Below are positions 1 to 7,849 of a stretch of 64,000 nt of DNA, piece after piece. The stretch comes from a virus, in IMG/VR virus record IMGVR_UViG_3300033182_000595, positions 16,763 to 80,762 of that record, one strand, 5' to 3'. The notes beneath the pieces were generated by a model. That model searched no databases, had not been told where the DNA came from, and saw nothing but the letters and a program-made list of their open reading frames with translations. Each line of letters begins with the position of its first letter. Positions within the stretch are counted from its first letter, which is position 1. A program made the translations under genes and the position numbers.

Positions 1-1
1 C

Positions 2-2725
2 TACTCTGTATTATTTTCTAAGGAAGTGGTGGATCGTTTCGTCAAGCCATACACCAATACAGATGTAAGACAGAGTGTGTTCCGCGGACCAAAGGATGAG
101 GATGGATACTCCCCAGAGCTAGGCAATAGTTTTATTAGTGAAGCATTCAAGGCATCCGATGGGGATATCTTTGAGATGTCCAATTATATTTATGACCAAG
201 TAGCGGAAGATCCTACTGATCGTGGTAAGTTGGAGTGGCAACACGCTTTCCTTAAGCAATTCTTTAAGAGACACGCACAGATAAAGAAGGTATCGAATCG
301 TATCTCAAGGGAAAAGAACGGGATGCACAGCGGTGAGAGTATGCGTAACACACCTCAAAGCCTGGACGCTCGTATGGTTGAGAGTCGGTTACCGAAGGAG
401 TTCTTCTTCTACAATATGTATGACGAGGTATCCTCTAACATTAGGCTGGCTTTAATGACTGCAACCTCTGCCTTTGGTCGTGATGGAGAGTATGCTAATC
501 GTGCGAGAAAAGAAGGTGGTGACAACTTAGATGGTGCCGCATCCACATTCAATGAGTTGATGTCCCGTGTCACCAAGAGTCCTCACAAAAAACCAAGAGC
601 TACATATAGCAGACAGCAGAAAAAGGAAGCGTACGAAGAACTCCGTAAGGACGGATATCAGAATGTAGAGAAAGTATGGAATGATCTGTACACTAAAGCG
701 ATTGCTCACGGTGAACTAATGGTAGCCTTCGATCACCTCGGTAAGTACTACGGGCGGGACAACATAGCCGGACCTTATCAGGATGCGAATCTGTTGCTCG
801 AGCTACTCGGTGCGCAGTCAATGCAAGTGCTGAATAATCCGAAGTCATCGTTCTGGCAGGCACTCTCCTTGTTTGAGTTCCCGAATGCTTTCCGTGGATT
901 AAACAAGATTGCAGGAAAGGCGACCGCATCAGCGTTAGGCAATTTCGTAAACCAAACCTTTGGTGGGATCGCTGAAGCTATGGGTGTAGAGTTAGGTAAG
1001 ACTGGGCGGTACGCTCAGTATTTAAATAATACGCACTTCCGCATGGACGAGATGGATCTCTCGTTTAAGGAGTACAATGCGATGGTGGGGTCGGGTGGTG
1101 ATTTAGCCGAGACCATACGAAGCCGACCCGCACTTGGATTAAAGAAGTATATCCGCATGACCAAGAACCTTGCGACCCACCACCGCAGAAAGAAAAAGGA
1201 TGGTACACGGGCTCCAATAGATCCACTTACACCATTCACGGGCATATTCCCATACATCAATAATGTAGTGAACCACTCGATTGGTGTTGGTGCTATCCAT
1301 ACATATAGCGACCTAGTCCTACAAATAGCTGAAGTAATTGAGAGCCAAGGATACACAGAGTATCGTGAGTTCACCGCCAAAGACTTAGGCATGGGTGGCA
1401 AGATGGGGGAGTGGGTACTAGGAGAAGAGGATGGGTATAACCGAGCCAATGAAATGCTTGTGTCTGCCGGGGGACCAACTATATCCCGCTTGGCATTCGA
1501 CTTTGTAGATCGCAAGAAGGGAGACAAGAACGCGCTACCGATCGAGAAAAACATGGCACTCCTGATCAATCAGGTAGCTATGAATAATGTATCGGGTGAA
1601 GGGTTTAACTCTAAGCCGTCCTGGCTATATACATCTCCAGCCATGCGTTACTTTAGTACCTTCCTTGGCTGGCCTCTTGGTAAGATGTCCCGTGACTTGC
1701 AGTTTATCTTCAGAGACCCAAATGATAGGGTACGCACCTACAAAGCATTACTTAAATACATTGCCTTAATGTCTGCGGTGTATGCACCCGTGGGTCTATC
1801 CTTTGCTATGCTTATAGATTGGTATGATGAGGAGATGTTGGAGAAACCAAACAACTTACCTCCAATGAGTCCATGGGCGGCACTTCCAATCGTTGGCATA
1901 CCTCTCGCCATGAGAGATGAGAACTTTACTTTATACTCTGTTACCTCCCGTTTAGCTAAAGCGGGTGTACCATTTGGTATGGGCATGGATGTGCTAAATG
2001 GAATGTTTGCCAAGGGTGATCCATACGGCTCTGCCCGTGAGCTTAGCTTGGATAGTAGAATCTTTGCATGGAGTATGTTTAAGAACATCTACGATGCCAT
2101 GGGTACGTGGATACACTCGGGAGAGTTTGACTGGCAAATGGTTGGTCGTCCGATCGCTTATGGTATTGGTGGAAATTCTGTAATACAAATGATGGATCTC
2201 ACTACTGCTCTCATGGATATAGACTCCGAAGAGCGTAGGGTAGCCGACTACATTGGTATGCGGAACTACATCAAGAAGACTGCATTCATGATGGGACTGC
2301 CACTTCGTCCACCATCCAAGGGCGGGCAGATGCCCACAGGAGTATCAATGAATACCAGGCAGATGGCAAGAGCCGCATTTGCAAATGACACAGAAGACTT
2401 CCTTGCTCAGTACCAAGAAGCACTAGAGGAAGCAAAAGATTATATTGATGAGCGTGGTATGGACATCACTCCTGAGAAATATGTGGCTGACGCATTTAAG
2501 GATAGGGATATCCGAAGCAATATAACTGCCCGCAAGATCGGTGACGAGGACTGGGCAGAGCTTATGAGCCTCTTACCAGAAGATGCCAGGGATAAGATAC
2601 AATCAGCGATCAATTCCCATGAGCATTACCTTAGACTTATCGGAGGATCTTACAGGGCTCCGTCCATAAGGACATCCTTCGATAGGGAACGCGCAAGACA
2701 GAGAGCCGCACTAATGCTATTATAA
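2..2725 (+). CDS. C-terminal part of a very large virion/polyvalent protein (5' end outside window)
   Basis: The frame is open from base 2 with no convincing start, so the gene very probably begins left of the window; a GTG at 26 is unlikely to be the true start. About 907 residues are visible: mostly charged and alpha-helical, with a hydrophobic pair of segments near window residues 580-640 (around KYIALMSAVYAPVGLSF and WAALPIVGIPLAM) and a basic C-terminus ending RERARQRAALMLL. I recognise no catalytic motif. Size, late position on the same strand as the structural genes and the isolated membrane segments fit the giant phage proteins that are packaged and ejected with DNA (internal virion or polyvalent proteins). 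That role is inference. The next gene starts one base after its stop. Confidence 0.7.
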   Translation, partial: YSVLFSKEVVDRFVKPYTNTDVRQSVFRGPKDEDGYSPELGNSFISEAFKASDGDIFEMSNYIYDQVAEDPTDRGKLEWQHAFLKQFFKRHAQIKKVSNRISREKNGMHSGESMRNTPQSLDARMVESRLPKEFFFYNMYDEVSSNIRLALMTATSAFGRDGEYANRARKEGGDNLDGAASTFNELMSRVTKSPHKKPRATYSRQQKKEAYEELRKDGYQNVEKVWNDLYTKAIAHGELMVAFDHLGKYYGRDNIAGPYQDANLLLELLGAQSMQVLNNPKSSFWQALSLFEFPNAFRGLNKIAGKATASALGNFVNQTFGGIAEAMGVELGKTGRYAQYLNNTHFRMDEMDLSFKEYNAMVGSGGDLAETIRSRPALGLKKYIRMTKNLATHHRRKKKDGTRAPIDPLTPFTGIFPYINNVVNHSIGVGAIHTYSDLVLQIAEVIESQGYTEYREFTAKDLGMGGKMGEWVLGEEDGYNRANEMLVSAGGPTISRLAFDFVDRKKGDKNALPIEKNMALLINQVAMNNVSGEGFNSKPSWLYTSPAMRYFSTFLGWPLGKMSRDLQFIFRDPNDRVRTYKALLKYIALMSAVYAPVGLSFAMLIDWYDEEMLEKPNNLPPMSPWAALPIVGIPLAMRDENFTLYSVTSRLAKAGVPFGMGMDVLNGMFAKGDPYGSARELSLDSRIFAWSMFKNIYDAMGTWIHSGEFDWQMVGRPIAYGIGGNSVIQMMDLTTALMDIDSEERRVADYIGMRNYIKKTAFMMGLPLRPPSKGGQMPTGVSMNTRQMARAAFANDTEDFLAQYQEALEEAKDYIDERGMDITPEKYVADAFKDRDIRSNITARKIGDEDWAELMSLLPEDARDKIQSAINSHEHYLRLIGGSYRAPSIRTSFDRERARQRAALMLL

Positions 2726-2726
2726 T

Positions 2727-3635
2727 ATGCCAATAAAAAAACTACCTCCCGGTACGACAGAAATCATAGAGAAGAGTCGTAATGTACATTTCATAAAACA
2801 TCAGCTTAAGTCATCGCAGGAAAAGGATTCTTTCTGGGTACTACTTAGTTTCGATAGACATCACGATAATCCCAAGTCGGATAATGTCATGGAGCTTAGA
2901 CACCTCCGACAGGCAAGGGAGAGGAACGCGGTAATCATAGACGGAGGAGACTTGTTCTGTGCGATGCAAGGGAAGTATGACCCGAGATCAGACAAGCGAG
3001 ATGTAAAGCCAGAGCATCAGAAGGGGGACTACCTTGATTCATTGGTAAAGACCGCCGCTGATTTCTATGGTCCTTATGCTGATCTGTTTGCAGTTATGGC
3101 ACCAGGTAATCACGAGACTGCTATATCCAAAAGGCATGAGACCAACTTGACTGAGCGATTAGTTACTATGCTTAACGACAGGCATGGATCAAAGATTCAT
3201 GTGGGTGGGTTTAGCGGATGGATAAAATTCCAACTACTACTATTTGGGGAGGCAAGAACTGTAAACTTATGGTACCACCATGGATACGGAGGAGATGCTC
3301 CAGTTACGAAGGGAACTATACAAACAAGTAGGCAAGCGGTATATCTTCCTGATGCTCACATTGTAGCTACAGGACATACCCACAACGAATGGCAGTTCCC
3401 TATCCCTCGTATTAGATTAACTAATAAGGGGAAGGTGTACCATGATGAGCAACTACACTTAAAGGTTCCATCTTACAAGGAGGAGTATGTGGATGGGTAT
3501 GGTGGATGGCACATCGAAAGGGGTGGTCCACCCAAACCAACTGGTGCTGTGTGGCTTAGGATGAACCTCCGCAAGTCATCCAAGGACGGAGTGGATATAT
3601 GTGATCCAGTTATCGAAGCAATAAGAGCTAAATAG
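2727..3635 (+). CDS. Calcineurin-like metallophosphoesterase
   Basis: 302 aa. The metallophosphoesterase motif series is visible in order: SFDRHHD (residues about 43-49, in the place of the usual DxH), GGD (about 73), GNHET (about 128), an isolated HHGYG (about 186) and GHTHNEW (about 218), ligands for a two-metal centre. The family hydrolyses phosphomonoesters or phosphodiesters; some phage members act on nucleic acids, but the substrate cannot be told here. The ATG lies one base after the upstream stop, so it is co-transcribed with the end of the late operon. A 22-bp palindromic element follows the stop, suggesting a new control point for the small genes downstream. Confidence 0.85.
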   Translation: MPIKKLPPGTTEIIEKSRNVHFIKHQLKSSQEKDSFWVLLSFDRHHDNPKSDNVMELRHLRQARERNAVIIDGGDLFCAMQGKYDPRSDKRDVKPEHQKGDYLDSLVKTAADFYGPYADLFAVMAPGNHETAISKRHETNLTERLVTMLNDRHGSKIHVGGFSGWIKFQLLLFGEARTVNLWYHHGYGGDAPVTKGTIQTSRQAVYLPDAHIVATGHTHNEWQFPIPRIRLTNKGKVYHDEQLHLKVPSYKEEYVDGYGGWHIERGGPPKPTGAVWLRMNLRKSSKDGVDICDPVIEAIRAK

Positions 3636-3646
3636 TTTGCCAAAGT

Positions 3647-3668
3647 GTAACACGAAAAGGTAAGTTAC
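3647..3668 (+). promoter_or_regulatory. Copy of the 22-bp GTAACAC palindromic element
   Basis: GTAACACG ... GTTAC spans 22 bases between the phosphoesterase stop and a small ORF starting at 3673. It matches the spacing of the other copies listed in this window. Probable operator or promoter-overlapping site (inference). Confidence 0.55.
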
Positions 3669-3672
3669 TTGT

Positions 3673-3798
3673 ATGCACCAACACATTATCGTGAATCATG
3701 ACATCGGACTACATTTGGTTATTTACTCTGACGAGGCCGAGGTAGACCTGGTTAGTATTCTCGATAAAGTAATCATAGAGCAACTGTGTCATGCCTAA
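3673..3798 (+). CDS. Small protein, 41 aa, unknown
   Basis: ATG at 3673 lies five bases after the palindromic element; the ORF reads MHQHIIVNHDIGLHLVIYSD onward and ends eight bases inside the next gene. No family is recognised. The balanced composition and overlap with the next start (CATGCCTAA) favour a real gene, but the length is weak evidence. Confidence 0.4.
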   Translation: MHQHIIVNHDIGLHLVIYSDEAEVDLVSILDKVIIEQLCHA

Positions 3799-4021
3799 AC
3801 CCGGATACAGAGATCCTAATGCCAATCCTAGGAGTAAAAGGCAAAGGAAGTACCAGGGAAAACCTGAGCAACGAAAGAATAGATCGTCCCGAAATAAGGC
3901 ACGAAGGAAGTTAAAAGGGTGCAAAGGTAAGGATGTGCATCATAGGGATGGAAACCCAAGGAATAATAAGCGCTCCAACTTGGTGTGTATGTCTAAGAGA
4001 AAGAACCGAAGTATAAAATGA
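3791..4021 (+). CDS. Small basic HNH-like protein
   Basis: 76 aa, very rich in Lys and Arg. The C-terminal half carries KDVHHRDGNPRNNKRSNL, which matches the HNH core pattern (HH, then D/N, then sNL) of phage homing-type nucleases. There are no zinc-binding Cys pairs, so it may be a minimal HNH nuclease or simply a nucleic-acid-binding remnant. It overlaps the start of the next gene by four bases (ATGA), so it belongs to the small operon 3673-4453. Confidence 0.6.
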   Translation: MPKPGYRDPNANPRSKRQRKYQGKPEQRKNRSSRNKARRKLKGCKGKDVHHRDGNPRNNKRSNLVCMSKRKNRSIK

Positions 4022-4227
4022 GCGTGTTCGACAAACAAGACGATGAGGCAAAGAAGAAATGCACCAATGAGTTTGTGTCTTTTTTGAAGAGGTGGGAGGC
4101 TGAGTCCGACCTAGAGAGTAACGAAATCTTAAATTGCGTATCTGATGCGATTGATGAGCTTTATGAAGAAGTGGATGAAGAGGTTGAATTTATTTCAGAG
4201 ATTGATCTCGATGGGGAAGAAGACTGA
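4018..4227 (+). CDS. Small acidic protein, 69 aa, unknown
   Basis: Starts at an ATGA overlap with the HNH-like gene. Strongly acidic in the C-terminal half (EEVDEEVEFISEIDLDGEED). No family recognised. The following gene starts inside its last 17 bases. Confidence 0.6.
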   Translation: MSVFDKQDDEAKKKCTNEFVSFLKRWEAESDLESNEILNCVSDAIDELYEEVDEEVEFISEIDLDGEED

Positions 4228-4453
4228 AGAGTATTCAATCTACTCGGAGAGATTTAAGCGTGAAGTCGATAAAGCGCATCGTGACTTTTTTGAAAGGCGT
4301 GGTATTCCACTCCATAGTCTTGATGGCGATTTTATCTTCGGAACCAAGGAGTTTAGGAGGCATCGTGCAAATAGCCTTTCGTCGTTTCCGTTCGAGAATG
4401 ACCTACCCATTTCGCAATCTTTTCAAGTGAAGAATTATAGTCCTCCTTATTAA
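4211..4453 (+). CDS. Small basic protein, 80 aa, overlapping the integrase 3' end
   Basis: Chosen ATG 4211 (MGKKTEEYSIYSERFKREV) lies within the end of the previous gene; an in-frame ATG at 4145 would overlap it much more. The first about 47 residues look like an ordinary helical phage protein; the last third runs antisense into the tyrosine recombinase that ends at 4353. Convergent overlap of about 100 bases suggests the recombinase gene arrived next to, or cut into, this gene. Confidence 0.5.
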   Translation: MGKKTEEYSIYSERFKREVDKAHRDFFERRGIPLHSLDGDFIFGTKEFRRHRANSLSSFPFENDLPISQSFQVKNYSPPY

Positions 4454-5393
4454 CACGGGAGACAAACGAGTGCCTGAATGAGTGGAAGCTTTTCCCTTCG
4501 ATCTCCATTCGGTTAAGAAATCTAGTAAAGTAAACACTGAACCTTGATCTTTTGTTTGGATCGCTGATTACCTCAGCCCACTCAGGAAAGCAATACCTTG
4601 AATCATTCTGTTCGATCTCGGTGATCGTCTTGCGAAGCAAGCCACCACCAATCAATGGATTGTCATAGGGTAGGGCGACCCTTGTGTCCGTCTTCTCTGT
4701 CCAGACATTCAAGTGATCCTCTCCCCATGAGTCCCACTCTAGCTTGCATACATCTACTGCACGCAGTCCTGTCCACCACCCAAGCGTTACGGCTTGCTTA
4801 AAGAAGTATGGAGCGTGTGCGACCATCTTCTTGTAATCTTCCTTGGTGAATGGAACTCTCTGCCTAGTCTCTTTTTGCTTGTGTGATAGTCGGCTCGCAT
4901 CCACCCGCACGCCAGCAGATGGATCGGTAAGAATGTAGCATTTTGCTACAGCAAAGTTTAGCATACTACGAATAGCGGCAAGCCTCTGATTCCTAGAGTT
5001 TAAGTTTACATCACACTTCTCATTGATGTAGTTAAAAATATGCTCTGATGTGATATCAGATAGCTTTCTGATGTTATTAAAGTTTGCGAACTTCTCCAGT
5101 ACAGTGACCTGAGTGTAGAGAGTATTGGCAGATTTGCATCTAACCATGGAATGCTCCTTCCACTCAGATATACACTCAGCTATGGTGAGATCGTCGTCGG
5201 CTAACATAAGAGTAAGGACATCACGATTTGCTTTCTTCTGCTTTATTAAAGACTCAGTAAGCTCGTACTTCTTAGCCATACTCTTGGCTTCCTTTTGGTT
5301 CTTTGTCTCTAGTGATACCGTGCGGGTCTTGCCCGACATTGTTTTAAATCTTACAGAATAAGTACCTGTCCGATCGCTCTTAATTAACTTCAT
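4353..5393 (-). CDS. int: Tyrosine recombinase/integrase (first of two)
   Basis: 346 aa. An N-terminal SAM-like DNA-binding segment (about 65-150) is followed by the catalytic domain. Catalytic residues are visible: Arg in TGLRAVDVCKL, His-x-x-Arg in FHSFRHSFVSR, His in WVGHSRTETTKGY and the nucleophilic Tyr in GYLHDAS near the C-terminus. It performs site-specific strand exchange, typically for integration, excision or resolution. All catalytic positions are intact, unlike the second recombinase at 38781. A 22-bp palindromic element lies immediately upstream of its start, and no clear Shine-Dalgarno sequence is seen. No tRNA-like att core was recognised beside it. Confidence 0.93.
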   Translation of the reverse strand: MKLIKSDRTGTYSVRFKTMSGKTRTVSLETKNQKEAKSMAKKYELTESLIKQKKANRDVLTLMLADDDLTIAECISEWKEHSMVRCKSANTLYTQVTVLEKFANFNNIRKLSDITSEHIFNYINEKCDVNLNSRNQRLAAIRSMLNFAVAKCYILTDPSAGVRVDASRLSHKQKETRQRVPFTKEDYKKMVAHAPYFFKQAVTLGWWTGLRAVDVCKLEWDSWGEDHLNVWTEKTDTRVALPYDNPLIGGGLLRKTITEIEQNDSRYCFPEWAEVISDPNKRSRFSVYFTRFLNRMEIEGKSFHSFRHSFVSRVNKEDYNSSLEKIAKWVGHSRTETTKGYLHDAS

Positions 5394-5401
5394 AGTGTAT
5401 C

Positions 5402-5423
5402 GTTACATATCTTTATGTGTTAC
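5402..5423 (-). promoter_or_regulatory. Copy of the 22-bp GTAACAC element upstream of the first integrase
   Basis: On the minus strand GTAACACATA then ATGTAAC with 22-base overall spacing, 9 bases before the integrase ATG. Same geometry as the other copies; likely control site. Confidence 0.5.
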
Positions 5424-5429
5424 TATTTG

Positions 5430-6290
5430 TCAAACTAATTGTAATTGTACATCATTATGTACAACCCTGTCATGGAATCTAATTGCTGACTCTATTCTGT
5501 TTTTACTTTTCCTTGGCAGACCATCCATGCGATCCGAGAAGTCGTAAGCGAATGAGTCCGCTGAGTAGATCCTGTCCTTGATCCGTGAGTTCTTGAGTCC
5601 TGTCTGCTTGAATCCAAAGAGGTGTATCTTTGGTCTGTTCCCGCGGAAGCTCCACTCAAGTGTATCAAGTATCTCAGCTACAACCTCTGGGTTTTTATTA
5701 CGCTTACAAGTTGAGCCAATGCCCACCCATCTAGTGTCGAGTACTGTGCCCTTAGTTGAGTGCCTGTTTAAATTGCCGAACTTCATGTCGTAATCTGTAT
5801 CAAACCTTTTACTTAGTGCATTCTCATACATCTCAAGGTGTTGCTTGTAATCCTCAACCTCCCAACCCTGGAGTACTGGCATGACCGGAACACGCAGATC
5901 GTACTTGTCAGCCGCCTCAAGTATCTGCATGTATCTCTCAACTGTTTTGCGTTGGTGAATACGGACGGAAGCACGGATACCCTTGTCCTGTAGTTGCCTA
6001 ATGACATCGGGCTCGCACATATAGTCCTGTGTTACTATGCACTGCAAGTCACCACATAACTCAAAGTACTTGGCTACCAGTACATATTCCTCGGGAGACA
6101 TAATAAAGTCCCCATAGGTTGTAATCTGCGAGAACGCACCCGAGTCCATCATCCACCTACTAACAGACAAAGGATACTTCCTCTGCCTAAGCCTACCACC
6201 CTCATTCCTAACCAATGAGTTGGCAGATATCATAACATTACGCTTCCACGCATTGTTGTGTCGGTCTGTACCTACAAAGTACTCACGCAT
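5430..6290 (-). CDS. dpdA: DpdA/tRNA-guanine transglycosylase-like base-exchange enzyme
   Basis: 286 aa. Several TGT-superfamily landmarks are seen: WMMDSGAFSQ (active-site Asp plus substrate loop), VTQDYMCEPD, VPVLQGW, WVGIGSTC, IHLFGFKQTG and SADSFAYDFS, which aligns with the TGT segment carrying the nucleophilic Asp. Phage DpdA enzymes exchange guanine in DNA for a 7-deazaguanine such as preQ0, protecting phage DNA from restriction. This is shorter than tRNA TGT and has no C-terminal zinc-binding Cys cluster, as in DpdA. No folE, queC, queD or queE gene is present in the window, so it would need host preQ0 or genes outside. AAGGAGGT precedes the ATG. DpdA role is inferred; TGT fold is well supported. 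Confidence 0.72.
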   Translation of the reverse strand: MREYFVGTDRHNNAWKRNVMISANSLVRNEGGRLRQRKYPLSVSRWMMDSGAFSQITTYGDFIMSPEEYVLVAKYFELCGDLQCIVTQDYMCEPDVIRQLQDKGIRASVRIHQRKTVERYMQILEAADKYDLRVPVMPVLQGWEVEDYKQHLEMYENALSKRFDTDYDMKFGNLNRHSTKGTVLDTRWVGIGSTCKRNKNPEVVAEILDTLEWSFRGNRPKIHLFGFKQTGLKNSRIKDRIYSADSFAYDFSDRMDGLPRKSKNRIESAIRFHDRVVHNDVQLQLV

Positions 6291-6292
6291 AT

Positions 6293-6706
6293 TTACCTCC
6301 TTACTACTATTTCATATCCATCAGGAAGACGCATTGGCTTCCACCCACCGGGATGAAAGTATGTGTAATCCTGACTACATATATATTTATCTTCCCACTT
6401 CATGTACCCCGCTTCAGGGAACTTCATACCTTGTTTAACTAGCTTATCCAATGTGGAGATCATCCAATCGGTGGGTAGTGGCTCCTTTAGTCCAGCCTCC
6501 CTAATGTCATAAACAGTCTCATAGCTACCAATCCATTGGTACTCTGCTATTCTTCTAGCATCGTTCCTATCGGTAGCTTCTGTAACTTTATTAGTGTCAA
6601 ATGTGCCGACAAGTTTATTGCGATTATCTCTTACTTCCCAAGTGGAAGCGGATAATTTTTCTCTTCTTGATGGTACGATATTAACAGGGTTTTTATATGT
6701 TTTCAT
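6293..6706 (-). CDS. Unknown protein, 137 aa
   Basis: Start taken at ATG 6706, which overlaps the upstream stop as ATGA; a longer reading to 6736 is possible. No family recognised. Trp/Tyr-rich C-terminal half (YFHPGGWKPMRLPDGYEI). Lies directly upstream of the DpdA-like gene in the same operon. Confidence 0.7.
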   Translation of the reverse strand: MKTYKNPVNIVPSRREKLSASTWEVRDNRNKLVGTFDTNKVTEATDRNDARRIAEYQWIGSYETVYDIREAGLKEPLPTDWMISTLDKLVKQGMKFPEAGYMKWEDKYICSQDYTYFHPGGWKPMRLPDGYEIVVRR

Positions 6707-7140
6707 GATGCTTGATTCCATCCGCAGTGCGGACATTCGATGTATTTGTTTTTCAATAGCTCACCAGGTGCTGGCTTGTAACCTGTTGATTTGATCTGAA
6801 TACCCGTAGCGAGTACACCTTGCCCTGTGATTGAGTGATTGCATTCAGGACAATCCATATCGTATTCCCCGATATAGCTTTCCTCCTTTTGCTCAATCCA
6901 TGTACCTCTACCAGTGAACATTGTGTGCAGAGTATCCGGAGTAAGCTCGACCATTTCTTCGGTGATCTTCCACTCGCCTACGGAGTTGCCATTGATATCT
7001 TTAAGTTTACCCGCTACCCATCCATCAAGTGGTGAGATCTTCGGGAGTAGTTGTTCTGTTAGTATGCGAGATAACTCGCCTGAGTTATGTTCGAATGCAC
7101 TATTGTCCATGCGAACCTCTAGGTTGAATGTTCGTTTCAT
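6703..7140 (-). CDS. Zinc-ribbon-like protein, 145 aa
   Basis: Two CxxC pairs are visible, CPEC at about residue 96 and CPHC at about residue 135, spaced as in a zinc ribbon with a long insert. The N-terminal 90 residues are not recognised. It overlaps the RadC gene end by four bases (ATGA). A nucleic-acid or protein-binding adaptor is plausible but unproven. Confidence 0.72.
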   Translation of the reverse strand: MKRTFNLEVRMDNSAFEHNSGELSRILTEQLLPKISPLDGWVAGKLKDINGNSVGEWKITEEMVELTPDTLHTMFTGRGTWIEQKEESYIGEYDMDCPECNHSITGQGVLATGIQIKSTGYKPAPGELLKNKYIECPHCGWNQAS

Positions 7141-7580
7141 TTTATTTGTAATAATTCTCTATCGCTGAATGAGTAATGCTTGCCGTGACCAATGATTACA
7201 TGATCTCGGACTGGTATCTTCAGTACATTGCCCGCTTGTACTAATTGTTTTGTTATTTGCAGATCCGCACTAGATGGCGTGGGATCTCCGCTTGGGTGGT
7301 TATGGCTCAGTATTACACCTGACGCACCTGACATAATAGCTGGTCTGAATACAATCGTGGGATTCAGTAAGCATGAGGACGCTAGTCCCGTAGACACTTT
7401 CTCCCGTGCGATTGGATAGAGCTTGGCGTTGAGCATAATTACCCACACTTGCTCTTGCATAGGGGCGTCATCGAATGCCCCCTCCATGTATTCAGCTACT
7501 CTGTTTGGCTCATCTAGCGGCCTATGTTCCATAATGCCAACCCGTTTGTATGTCTGTGTAGACTCGTATATAACCATCAT
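7137..7580 (-). CDS. radC: RadC-family JAB/MPN domain protein
   Basis: About 147 aa. It contains the metal-binding JAMM-type motif SHNHPSGDPTPSSAD (HxH with a downstream Asp), preceded by Glu in the VMLNAK region and followed by LKIPVRDHVIIG, the standard RadC signature. It lacks the N-terminal helix-hairpin-helix of chromosomal RadC, like other phage and plasmid copies. Family function is unsettled; JAB-fold proteins elsewhere remove ubiquitin-like tags. It is in the same operon as the E1-like, E2-like and ubiquitin-like PRTRC proteins, so it could serve as the JAB partner (inference). Start is ATG 7580 or 7577; GGAG lies just upstream. Confidence 0.9.
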   Translation of the reverse strand: MMVIYESTQTYKRVGIMEHRPLDEPNRVAEYMEGAFDDAPMQEQVWVIMLNAKLYPIAREKVSTGLASSCLLNPTIVFRPAIMSGASGVILSHNHPSGDPTPSSADLQITKQLVQAGNVLKIPVRDHVIIGHGKHYSFSDRELLQIK

Positions 7581-7849
7581 CTCCAAATTACTGGTAGTAT
7601 ATTGTGTTTATTAGTTGTTTTGTTATCTATGAATAATGCACCTCCATCGTTACCTTCGTCATCACTTTGCGGGATGACTACGATCTCTTCAGGAGTTTTG
7701 CCCATTCGTGGTTTCTTTAGGATCAGAGCAACAGGATTAGCGTGCCAGTCCTCGTCATCCATGTATTGGACATCGGTTATGGTGAAACCCACAAGTAACT
7801 TGCGAGCCTCACCATTCCAATAGTCCCTTATTTCTTTCTTTGTCTTCAT
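7577..7849 (-). CDS. Unknown protein, 90 aa
   Basis: ATG 7849 overlaps the helicase stop as ATGA, and the 3' end overlaps the RadC start. The sequence MKTKKEIRDYWNGEARKLL continues into a beta-rich segment with VALILKKPRMG. No family recognised. Confidence 0.72.
   Translation of the reverse strand: MKTKKEIRDYWNGEARKLLVGFTITDVQYMDDEDWHANPVALILKKPRMGKTPEEIVVIPQSDDEGNDGGALFIDNKTTNKHNILPVIWR

Noticed and set aside
1015-1569. 184-codon open frame antisense to the large left-edge protein
   Set aside because: Shadow of the long plus-strand gene, with unnatural composition and no start signal.
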